From Rhodomicrobium sp. Az07 (GTDB lineage: Bacteria; Pseudomonadota; Alphaproteobacteria; Rhizobiales; Rhodomicrobiaceae), in the NCBI RefSeq assembly GCF_018619475.1, contig NZ_JAHFZG010000001.1, positions 186,001-250,000 of the forward strand: DNA of 64,000 nt, written 5' to 3'. The position numbers and the translations under genes were made by a program. The first letter of the stretch is position 1, and each line of letters begins with the position of its first letter. Shown piece after piece: positions 56,862 through 64,000 of the stretch. Under the pieces are notes generated by a model. The model was not told the DNA's origin and searched no databases. It worked only from the letters and a program-made list of their open reading frames with translations.

Positions 56862-58181
56862 ATGCTCTCGGTTAGCGCTAAAAGGCAGGATTTTGTGGAT
56901 CTGAACGGTCGCATGGAATCCGGCGAAGCGTGGGATTTTCGACGCATTGCAGTGTCGGAAGATTTGTTCCAGCTACCTTTTCGTTCGGGAGGAAAAACCC
57001 CCGTCGTTTCAGACCTGTTCGCGGGTGCGGGAGGATTTAGCTTAGGCTTTGAAGCTGCTGGGTTTAAGATCAAGACTGCGATCGAGATCGATGCTTGGGC
57101 TTGCGACACTCTCCGCGAGAATCACCGTAACTCCCACGTTATACAGGCTGATCTGACGCGCCTGTCTGACAACGAACTTAAGCATGCATGCGAGGGCAGC
57201 AACGTAATCGTTGGAGGCCCCCCCTGCCAAGGCTTCTCGATCGCGAATATGAAGGCCGGCGACCCAAAAGATCCACGTAATTCACTCTTTCGAGAGTTTG
57301 TTCGCGCGGTAGATCTGGTCAAGCCTGAGGCGGTGCTCCTCGAAAATGTTCCGGGTTTGCTCGGGCGAAAGGCGCAGTGCAAGCGGCCTGTTATAGAAAT
57401 TATAGCGTCCGAATTAGAATCGTTAGGATACGTTGTCGCATGGCGCGTAATTGAGGCGCAGTCCTATGGCGTACCCCAAATCCGTCCTAGGCTAGTTGTG
57501 GCGGGCACGAAGTCACGTGCGTGGACTTTTCCTGCGCCAACGCATGGTGTTCCCCTCGATCCTCACCCAAATCTATTTGGCAGCGCGGACGATTTGATTC
57601 CTTACGTGACCACGTGGGAGGCTATTAGCGATTTGCCAAATGTTAATGCCCGGGAAGGTGCTGAGTATCTATCGCACGAAGCTCCTGCTACCAACGAATA
57701 CCAGCGCATGTTGCGTGCCGGAAGAAGCGAAACCTTCAACCATATGGCTATGAAGCATAGTGCGCGTTTGGTGGAGCGTTTTTCCCATGTTAAATGCGGC
57801 CAATCTGGAATGCATGCGCCGGACGAACATCAGGCTCGTAAAAGAGGCGATTATTCTGCAATATCGGGGAAAGTATACTCTCAAAATAATCGTCGAATGC
57901 ATCCCGATAGGCCGTGTCACACGATCCCGGCGAGCTTTTATGCTAATTTTATCCACCCTTTCCAGCATCGTAACTTCACTCCACGCGAAGGCGCTCGCCT
58001 CCAATCATTTCCAGATTGGTACAAATTCATGGGTAAGCCCACGGTGGTAAGTACGAAGCTGCTGGCTCGCGAGAAGCGAGAGGAGGAACTGCATCTTTGT
58101 CAATACAATCAAATTGGTAATGCTGTTCCACCGTTACTTGCATATAATTTAGCAATGCAGCTTCGTAACTATCTGCGGTAA
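56862..58181 (+). CDS. Type II DNA (cytosine-5) methyltransferase
   Basis: 439 residues. Motif I is SDLFAGAGGFSLGFEAAG, motif IV GGPPCQGFS with the catalytic Cys, motif VI LLENVPGLL, motif VIII PQIRPRLVVAG, and motif X NQIGNAVPPLLAYNLA. An N-terminal extension of ~45 residues precedes motif I. The gene is AT-richer and uses codons such as TTA, ATA and AGA unlike its neighbours. The restriction endonuclease gene starts 14 bases after its stop. The recognition site cannot be read from the sequence. Confidence 0.95.
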   Translation: MLSVSAKRQDFVDLNGRMESGEAWDFRRIAVSEDLFQLPFRSGGKTPVVSDLFAGAGGFSLGFEAAGFKIKTAIEIDAWACDTLRENHRNSHVIQADLTRLSDNELKHACEGSNVIVGGPPCQGFSIANMKAGDPKDPRNSLFREFVRAVDLVKPEAVLLENVPGLLGRKAQCKRPVIEIIASELESLGYVVAWRVIEAQSYGVPQIRPRLVVAGTKSRAWTFPAPTHGVPLDPHPNLFGSADDLIPYVTTWEAISDLPNVNAREGAEYLSHEAPATNEYQRMLRAGRSETFNHMAMKHSARLVERFSHVKCGQSGMHAPDEHQARKRGDYSAISGKVYSQNNRRMHPDRPCHTIPASFYANFIHPFQHRNFTPREGARLQSFPDWYKFMGKPTVVSTKLLAREKREEELHLCQYNQIGNAVPPLLAYNLAMQLRNYLR

Positions 58182-58195
58182 AGTGGAAATTCACA

Positions 58196-59149
58196 ATGGC
58201 TGACGATTTTTTTGATGATCAGGAGCCGCGAGGCGACATCCAGATCGACACAGAAGAGCCCGCCCTTCGCGTCCGAGGGGTATTCGTGCATGGTCAGAAT
58301 CTGGAGCAGAAAGAACGCCATAGAACAAAGTATCGCGACAGCGTGAGTAGGAAGCTGCTTCTTGAAGTCCGCAAGCAATACAACCTTTGGAAGGAGGAAA
58401 ATGCGCGCTTGGAGGGGCCGCATCTAGAAGTAACGCGTGATGATTTTGAAATTATAACAAAGCGGGTCGATTTACTCACGTCGTATAAAGACTTCATTGA
58501 TCGACAAGATATTGCTGAGTGTTTCGATAGTCGCTCAAACTTACACAGTTCGGTTTTGGAAGAATTTATTTATTTCCTGTTTCGCGATCTAGTTGCGAGT
58601 TTCCCTGGACGTCCTTTGTTGGGGAAGGCGCACACATTTAAGGATATGTTTTTCTTTTCCGCTGGATATGAGAATATGTTAGTTAGGCCGAACGTTCGTG
58701 TTGAGACAAAGGATCATGATTTTGTGATTGGAGCCAGTGTAGCGTCCCACTTCAAATGCGACGGAGCCGGCGACGTTGAGGAATTCGTTTTCGAGGTACC
58801 TGCTGTCGTAATAGAGTGTAAGACCTATCTTGACAAAACGATGCTGGAAGGAAGCTCTGTTGCTGCAGATCAGCTAAAACAGCGCAATCCAAACGCCTTG
58901 TATATTGTAGTTGCGGAATGGCTTAAATTAACAATAAATATAAACTTGAAGAAATTTAAGGTTGATCAAATATATGTCTTCCGGCGCCAAAAGAACACTG
59001 ACAGGGAATTTAGATATGCCGGTAACTATGAAAAGCGAGCGTTTAGCCCAGAGGTAGTCTGTCATTTGTTTGAAATGGTGCGCGATCACCTTTCTAAGCC
59101 TTGGGGTGGTGGCGTTGATGAAGGCTTGGAGCGCGGATGGTTAATATAG
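58196..59149 (+). CDS. Type II restriction endonuclease (possibly Bpu10I family)
   Basis: 317 residues. Position behind a cytosine methyltransferase and matching AT-rich codon use argue for the cognate endonuclease. A PD-(D/E)XK-like core is visible: DHDFVIGASV for the first acidic residue and VPAVVIECKTYLDKTMLEGS for E-x-K, followed by ALYIVVAEWL. The ECKTYLDKTML stretch reminds me of the Bpu10I family, but I cannot confirm it here. It should cut unmethylated DNA at the methyltransferase's site. Confidence 0.68.
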   Translation: MADDFFDDQEPRGDIQIDTEEPALRVRGVFVHGQNLEQKERHRTKYRDSVSRKLLLEVRKQYNLWKEENARLEGPHLEVTRDDFEIITKRVDLLTSYKDFIDRQDIAECFDSRSNLHSSVLEEFIYFLFRDLVASFPGRPLLGKAHTFKDMFFFSAGYENMLVRPNVRVETKDHDFVIGASVASHFKCDGAGDVEEFVFEVPAVVIECKTYLDKTMLEGSSVAADQLKQRNPNALYIVVAEWLKLTININLKKFKVDQIYVFRRQKNTDREFRYAGNYEKRAFSPEVVCHLFEMVRDHLSKPWGGGVDEGLERGWLI

Positions 59150-59276
59150 CGGCGTAGACAGCCTCTTCTTCGATACTCTGCAAAATGTCGCCATCGAATT
59201 AGCTACTAGAGTTTTGTTTTAACGTTTTCCGGGCGGAAACCGCCTACACAAAGCGCTCTAAACGAAAGCCATCCCC

Positions 59277-61481
59277 ATGCCGAACCTCCTGATCGAACTG
59301 TTCTCCGAGGAAATCCCGGCCCGCCTTCAGGGGCGCGCGGCGGACGATCTTGCGAAGCTCATGACCGAAGCGCTCACGAAGGGCGGCTTGACCGTCGGCG
59401 CCACGCGCACCTTGTCGGGGCCGCGCCGCATCGTTTTCATGGCGGACGATGTGCCCGCGCAGTCGGCGGCGACGGTGGAGGAGCGCAAGGGGCCGCGAAC
59501 GAGCGCGCCCGCAAAGGCGCTGGAAGGCTTCGTGAAAGCGGCGGGCCTTACAAGCATCGACGAAGCGCAGGTGGTGAAAGACCCGAAGGGCGATTACTAC
59601 CTCGCGCGGAGTGAAAAGCCGGGCCGCGCCGCCGCCGACATCATCGCGGAGGCGGTGCCGGAGATCATCCGCAAGTTTCCGTGGCCGAAGTCGATGCGCT
59701 GGGGCAACGGGCGGCTGCGCTGGATCAGGCCGCTGCATTCGATCCTGTGCCTGTTCGATGACAAGCCCGTCGTGTTCGAGGTGGACGGCATCAGAAGCGG
59801 CGACATCACACACGGACATCGTTTCCTGAGTGGCAAAAATGCAACTCAACCAAAGGTTGTGAAAGTCGACCGTATTTCAGGCTATGCAGACGCGTTACTA
59901 CACGCTAAAGTTGTGGTTGCAGGAGAACACCGGGCGAAGGCGATCCTTGAGGGCGCGCACAACGCCGCCTCGGATGCCGGGCTCGCTCTTGTTGAAGACC
60001 ACGGGCTGCTTGCTGAGAATGCGGGGCTCGTCGAGTGGCCCGTGGTCCTTTCCGGCCAATTCGAGGAAAGCTTCCTCGACGTTCCGGAAGAAATCCTGAT
60101 GACGTCCATGAAGGCGCATCAGAAGTGCTTTTCGCTGCGCTCGGCAAAGACGGGCAAGCTGGCGAACCGCTTCATTCTCGTTTCCAATCTCGAAGCGGTG
60201 GACGGCGGCAAGGCCATTGTCGCGGGCAACGAGCGCGTGATCCGCGCGCGCCTGTCCGACGCGAAATTCTTCTGGGAGAACGACCGCAAGCGCCCGCTCG
60301 AAGGGCTGACGGCGCTGCTCGGCCAAGTGACGTTCCATGAAAAGCAAGGCACGCAACTAGCGCGCGTAGAGCGCATCAAGGCGCTCGCCCGCGAGCTAGC
60401 GCCCATCGTCGGCGCGGACCCGGACGACGCCGAGCGCGCGGCGCATCTCGCAAAGGCCGACCTCATGTCGGAGACGGTGGGCGAGTTCCCCGAGCTTCAG
60501 GGCATCATCGGGCGGTACATCGCGCTCGCGCAAGGCGAGAAGCCGGCGGTCGCTGACGCCATCGCGGAGCATTACAAGCCGCAAGGGCCGTCCGACGCCG
60601 TGCCGACGAACCCGGTTTCCGTCGCGGTCGCGCTCGCGGACAAGCTCGATATGCTCGTGGGCTTCTGGGCTATCGACGAGAAGCCGACCGGCTCGAAAGA
60701 CCCGTTCGCGCTGCGCCGCGCGGCGCTGGGCGTGATCCGCATTGTGCTGGAGAACGGGCTGCGGTCGCAATTAGCGGCCCTATTAAGCTTTGCACTAGAA
60801 AGCATAAAGCCGCACGAAATCGCGAACCGCGCCAGACTTGCTGCTGCCGAGAAGTTCAGGGCTGAACACCCCAGCGCAACCACGATTACAGGCATGGACG
60901 CTGACTTTGTCATTCATCGCAACTTTGGCGACGGAAGACGGGTGGATCATCGCGCTCTTGATCTCTTGGAGTTTTTCGCAGACCGCCTGAAGGTCTACCT
61001 TCGCGATCAGGGTGCGCGGCACGACCTCATCGACGCGGTATTCGCGCTGCCGGGGCAGGACGATCTGCTCATGGTCGTCCGCCGCGTCGAGGCGCTGGGC
61101 CGCTTCCTCGAAACCGACGACGGCAAGAGCCTGCTCGCGCTGGTGCGTCGCGCGCTGAACATCCTGCGCATCGAGGAAAAGAAGGACGCGCGCGCGTTCG
61201 ACGGCGAACCGGCGGCGAAGCTGCTGAAGGAAAAGGAAGAAAAGGCGCTCGCCTCGGCGGTGAAGGCCGTGGGCAAGGACGTCCGCGCCGCGCTCGCGAC
61301 CGAGGATTTCGAGGCGGCGCTGGCGGCGCTGGCGAAGCTCCGAGCGCCGGTGGACGCCTTCTTCGACAAGGTGACGGTGAACGCCGACGCCGCCGACATC
61401 CGCGAGAACCGGCTGACGCTGCTGGCGCAGATCCGCGCGCTCACGCTCGACATCGCGGATTTCTCGAAGATCGAGGGATAA
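59277..61481 (+). CDS. glyS: Glycyl-tRNA synthetase beta subunit
   Basis: 734 residues. [15 protein letters not shown] at the start, the [10 protein letters not shown] and [12 protein letters not shown] blocks, [10 protein letters not shown], and [16 protein letters not shown] are GlyS signatures; the C-terminal region is the anticodon-binding domain. It forms an alpha2beta2 enzyme with GlyQ, which is not encoded here. Two segments (~59815-59940 and ~60765-61005) use AT-rich codons (TTA, CTA, AGA, ATA, AAA) unlike the rest of the gene. Confidence 0.95.
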   Translation: MPNLLIELFSEEIPARLQGRAADDLAKLMTEALTKGGLTVGATRTLSGPRRIVFMADDVPAQSAATVEERKGPRTSAPAKALEGFVKAAGLTSIDEAQVVKDPKGDYYLARSEKPGRAAADIIAEAVPEIIRKFPWPKSMRWGNGRLRWIRPLHSILCLFDDKPVVFEVDGIRSGDITHGHRFLSGKNATQPKVVKVDRISGYADALLHAKVVVAGEHRAKAILEGAHNAASDAGLALVEDHGLLAENAGLVEWPVVLSGQFEESFLDVPEEILMTSMKAHQKCFSLRSAKTGKLANRFILVSNLEAVDGGKAIVAGNERVIRARLSDAKFFWENDRKRPLEGLTALLGQVTFHEKQGTQLARVERIKALARELAPIVGADPDDAERAAHLAKADLMSETVGEFPELQGIIGRYIALAQGEKPAVADAIAEHYKPQGPSDAVPTNPVSVAVALADKLDMLVGFWAIDEKPTGSKDPFALRRAALGVIRIVLENGLRSQLAALLSFALESIKPHEIANRARLAAAEKFRAEHPSATTITGMDADFVIHRNFGDGRRVDHRALDLLEFFADRLKVYLRDQGARHDLIDAVFALPGQDDLLMVVRRVEALGRFLETDDGKSLLALVRRALNILRIEEKKDARAFDGEPAAKLLKEKEEKALASAVKAVGKDVRAALATEDFEAALAALAKLRAPVDAFFDKVTVNADAADIRENRLTLLAQIRALTLDIADFSKIEG

Positions 61482-61512
61482 AAGAAAAGCGGCCGGGAAT
61501 GCCTCGGCCGCT
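61480..61512 (-). terminator. Terminator of fxsA (possibly also for glyS)
   Basis: AGCGGCCG (61488-61495) pairs with CGGCCGCT (61505-61512) over nine bases. On the minus strand the stem is followed by TTTTCTTTT, so it terminates the fxsA transcript. On the + strand there is no T-run, so its effect on glyS is uncertain. Confidence 0.7.
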
Positions 61513-61557
61513 CAATCATTCCATCGCCCGGCGATGATCCTTATCGCGCCGCCGCGC

Positions 61558-62091
61558 CTACCCGTTCCCCCAGGGCGAATCCGTGCGCTTCGCGCTCGAC
61601 TCGCCCTTGCCTTCGCTGCGCGGCACTTCGGTGAACTCCACGTCGATCACCGTTTCGCTGCGCACCGGGCCTTGCGGGCTTTCTTGCGGTTCGGGCCGCG
61701 CACCCTGCTGAGTCCGCGCCTGCTGCTGACCGCCGCGCGCCCTCACGCCGTATGACGCGCCGCGCCACAAAAAGCCGCGCACCACCGGGAGGAGCAGCAA
61801 AATCGCCACCGCGTCCGACACGAAGCCGGGAATCATGAACAGGATCCCCGCGAGCGATGTCGTCCCGCTGTCGAGCAGGGTCTTTTCGGGCGATCCGCCG
61901 GACCGCATGGCTTCCATTACGCGAACGCCGACCACGCGGCTTTGCGACTTCACGAGGAACGCGCCGACCGCCACGCCCGCCGCCAGCAGCAGGAAGGTGG
62001 GGATCCCGCCGATCCAGCGGCTGACCTGGATAATGGAGGCCACCTCCAGCACCGGCCACGAAATCATGAGAAAGAGAATGACGAAGGGCAT
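61558..62091 (-). CDS. fxsA: FxsA-family membrane protein
   Basis: 177 residues. FVILFLMISWPVLEVASIIQVSRWIGG is the diagnostic FxsA N-terminus; the hydrophobic segments that follow (TFLLLAAGVAVGAFLV, GILFMIPGFVSDAVAILLLLPVV) place it in the inner membrane, and a Gln/Pro/Arg-rich cytoplasmic tail ends it. E. coli FxsA modulates phage exclusion. ATG 62091 is chosen on family alignment; a GTG 13 codons upstream is less likely. Confidence 0.88.
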   Translation of the reverse strand: MPFVILFLMISWPVLEVASIIQVSRWIGGIPTFLLLAAGVAVGAFLVKSQSRVVGVRVMEAMRSGGSPEKTLLDSGTTSLAGILFMIPGFVSDAVAILLLLPVVRGFLWRGASYGVRARGGQQQARTQQGARPEPQESPQGPVRSETVIDVEFTEVPRSEGKGESSAKRTDSPWGNG

Positions 62092-62293
62092 CGAGCGGCT
62101 CGGTCCTCGGGTTGGAACTGAAATTCGCACCTCATAATATGGGAGCGAAGATCGATTTGCGGAGAAGGATGCAAAGATTTCGGCAACGCTTGCGTCAAAG
62201 GGCGCGCGGCTATAGCCAGCGCTGCCGGAAGCTCTTATATCACCGGTTGGAAGTCACACAACATCGGGCCCGACGGGGGTCAGGAGCGGCGGT

Positions 62294-62995
62294 TTGACGA
62301 GCGACATATTCGACCTCACCAATATTTTGCTTTTAGCGGTTGCGGTGGCGATTTTTCTGCGTCTGAGGAGCGTATTGGGCCGCAGGACGGGCGACGAAGA
62401 AACGCGGCTGGACAATTATGCCCGTGACGCGGCGCCCGCGCGGGACAATGTCGTTCCGCTTCCCAGGGCTGAAGCGCGACCGGATGGCGCCTCACAGGGC
62501 GGTCCCAGCGTGGACGAGCGGCTTGGCAATCTTTCGGAGGACAACGCGGCGCGCGCGCCGCTGCGCCAGATTGCCGCGTCCGACCCGTCTTTCGACACGG
62601 CATCGTTCGTCAACGGAGCGAAGGTGGCCTACGAATCCATCATCACCGCCTATGCGAAGGGGGATCGCGAAACGCTGCGCTTCCTTCTCGCGCCGGATGT
62701 GTTCGACAGCTTCAACGTGGTGATCAACGATCGCGAGTCGCGCGGCGAAACGGTCGAGTTCCACCTGATAGGGATCTCGGCAAGCGAAATCGTCGATGCA
62801 AATCTCTCTGGCCGCATCGCGCAGGTCAAGGTGCGGTTCGTGAGCGATCTCGTCACCGCCACGCGAGACAAGCATGGTGAGGTGGTGGACGGCGACGACA
62901 AGGCCGTGCGCCAGGTCACCGATATCTGGACCTTCTCCCGCGACGTATCTTCGCCGAACCCGAACTGGCAGCTCGTCGCAACCGACGCGGCGTGA
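62294..62995 (+). CDS. Tim44/TimA-like membrane-anchored adaptor protein
   Basis: 233 residues. The N-terminal membrane helix (ILLLAVAVAIFLRLRSVLGRR) is followed by a charged linker and the Tim44-like domain (FVNGAKVAYESIITAYAKGDRETLRFLLAPDVFDSF, DIWTFSRDVSSPNPNW). The mitochondrial relative tethers the import motor; the bacterial role is unknown. The start is TTG 62294 with GGAG at eight bases. The stop overlaps the mltA GTG by four bases, so the genes are coupled. Confidence 0.88.
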   Translation: MTSDIFDLTNILLLAVAVAIFLRLRSVLGRRTGDEETRLDNYARDAAPARDNVVPLPRAEARPDGASQGGPSVDERLGNLSEDNAARAPLRQIAASDPSFDTASFVNGAKVAYESIITAYAKGDRETLRFLLAPDVFDSFNVVINDRESRGETVEFHLIGISASEIVDANLSGRIAQVKVRFVSDLVTATRDKHGEVVDGDDKAVRQVTDIWTFSRDVSSPNPNWQLVATDAA

Positions 62996-64000
62996 CCGAA
63001 GGCTCTGAGCCCGCGCTCTGGCGGTGGCAGCATGGCGGCTCTACCTCCGCCCCGCTCACGCTGGAGCCGATGGCCTTCGCCGCAATCCCCGGCTGGCGCG
63101 ACGACGATCATGCGGAGGCGCTGGCTTGCTATCTGCGTTCCGCAGCGCTTGGCCCGAACCTGCCGCATCCTGCGGGAGACGCGGCTGGTTTGCTCGCCGA
63201 GCGTGAAGCCGCGCGCCGCTTCTTCGAGGCGCATTTTCAGCCTTGCCGCATAAACGCCGAACCGGGTCTGCTCACATCGTATTTCGAGCCGGTCCTCAAA
63301 GGGTCGCGCACGCGCTCGCCCGCTTTCCCTGTTCCGGTCTATCGCCGCCCGCCCGACCTCGCGTTGCTGCCGCCTGCGCATCCGCTCGCCGCTCAGGGCC
63401 TGAGTGCCGCACGCGCCACCGCCGCGGGGTTCGAGCCGTATTTCACGCGCGGAGAAATCAAGGCGGGCGCGCTCGAAGATCGCGAGTGCGCGCTTCTCTA
63501 TCTGGCGGATGCAGTCGATGCCTTCATCATGCACGTGCAGGGTTCAGGCGTGGTCGAACTCGACGACGGAACATGCGCGCGCCTGACCTTTGACGGCAAG
63601 AACGGCCATCCCTACACGTCCATTTCGAAATGGCTGATCGCGCAAGGCAAGCTCGCCGTCGAGGATGCGCACCTCGACGGCCTGAAGGCGTGGCTGCGCG
63701 CAGAACCGGGCCGCGAGGCTGTTCTCGCGGAAAACCGCTCCTATATCTTTTTTCGCGAACTCGACGCGGGCGCCGCCGGGCCGCGCGGCTCGTCGGGAGT
63801 GGACCTTTACCCCGGAAGAAGCCTTGCGACAGACCCGGCTTTTCATCCGGCGGGGACGCCGCTATGGGTATCGGCTCCGGACCTCGTGTTTCAGGGAAAG
63901 CCGTTCCATCGGCTTGCCATAGCGCAGGACACGGGCTCGGCGATCAAAGGGCCACAGCGCGGCGATATCTTCGCGGGGACGGGCCACGCGGCGGGCGAAA
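62992..64000 (+). CDS. mltA: Membrane-bound lytic murein transglycosylase A, N-terminal part (3' end outside window)
   Basis: A GTG start at 62992, overlapping the upstream stop (GTGA), opens a frame that runs to the window end (336 codons). Recognisable blocks are LTSYFEPVLKGSRTR, VYRRPPDLA, MHVQGSGVVELDDG, KNGHPYTSISKWL, FFRELDAGAAGPRGSSGVDL and AIAQDTGSAIKGPQRGDIF, the last including the presumed catalytic Asp. MltA cleaves glycan strands to anhydro-muropeptides. No signal peptide is evident at this start, so export may depend on a feature I cannot see. Confidence 0.9.
   Translation, partial: MTEGSEPALWRWQHGGSTSAPLTLEPMAFAAIPGWRDDDHAEALACYLRSAALGPNLPHPAGDAAGLLAEREAARRFFEAHFQPCRINAEPGLLTSYFEPVLKGSRTRSPAFPVPVYRRPPDLALLPPAHPLAAQGLSAARATAAGFEPYFTRGEIKAGALEDRECALLYLADAVDAFIMHVQGSGVVELDDGTCARLTFDGKNGHPYTSISKWLIAQGKLAVEDAHLDGLKAWLRAEPGREAVLAENRSYIFFRELDAGAAGPRGSSGVDLYPGRSLATDPAFHPAGTPLWVSAPDLVFQGKPFHRLAIAQDTGSAIKGPQRGDIFAGTGHAAGE

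Overview
The window is a GC-rich chromosomal segment of an alphaproteobacterium. Gene content and order point to the order Hyphomicrobiales (Rhizobiales): parAB next to rsmG with parS sites, an slt/dapA/smpB block, a fxsA/Tim44-like/mltA block, a YARHG-domain secreted protein, and phasin plus PHA synthase. This placement is inferred from gene content; no 16S rRNA gene is present. Almost everything is ordinary core genome, with one clearly AT-richer insertion at about 56.64-59.27 kb.

Region by region. 0-3.4 kb: the 3' end of nudC, a LuxR-type regulator and a DUF255 thioredoxin-fold protein. 3.5-13 kb: the origin-proximal partition neighbourhood, with mnmE, mnmG, rsmG, parA and parB on the + strand, interrupted by minus-strand genes (a CBS-domain protein and three exported proteins). 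Three parS-like 16-mers lie here, two in convergent gaps and one inside rsmG. 13-16.5 kb: rimO, a CPA2 cation/proton antiporter and tRNA-Gly(TCC), all on the minus strand. 16.7-29 kb: tRNA-Trp, secE, nusG, rplK, rplA, rplJ, rplL, rpoB, rpoC, with a structured rplJ leader that holds a 22-codon mini-ORF, a hairpin between rplL and rpoB, and a strong terminator after rpoC.

29-36.8 kb: an exported protein built of repeats resembling the N-terminal part of OmpA-family proteins, an alpha/beta hydrolase coupled to a soluble lytic transglycosylase, dapA, smpB, and a small anchored protein behind an unusual AT-rich upstream region. 36.9-42.1 kb: a thiamine-diphosphate enzyme resembling eukaryotic ILVBL/HACL2, a methyltransferase, a DUF188 protein and a DEAD-box helicase. 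42.5-46.3 kb: patatin with a coupled 39-residue membrane protein, then phasin and PHA synthase. 46.4-51.2 kb: a lone GT4 glycosyltransferase, then a stress-flavoured minus-strand run (universal stress protein, host-attachment family protein, cyclopropane fatty acid synthase) and small proteins. 51.4-56.6 kb: an M3 peptidase, an Old Yellow Enzyme, a toxin-antitoxin pair and a D-2-hydroxyacid dehydrogenase. 56.64-59.27 kb: an acquired type II restriction-modification cassette with an apparent gene remnant beside it. 59.3-64 kb: glyS (glyQ is not in the window), fxsA, a Tim44-like protein and the 5' part of mltA.

The best candidates for a second look are the parS trio, the rplJ leader with its mini-ORF, the R-M cassette with its remnant, the CBS fusion protein and the ILVBL-like enzyme. 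I did not see a wholly novel multi-gene system. No CRISPR array, rRNA, prophage or insertion sequence was recognised.
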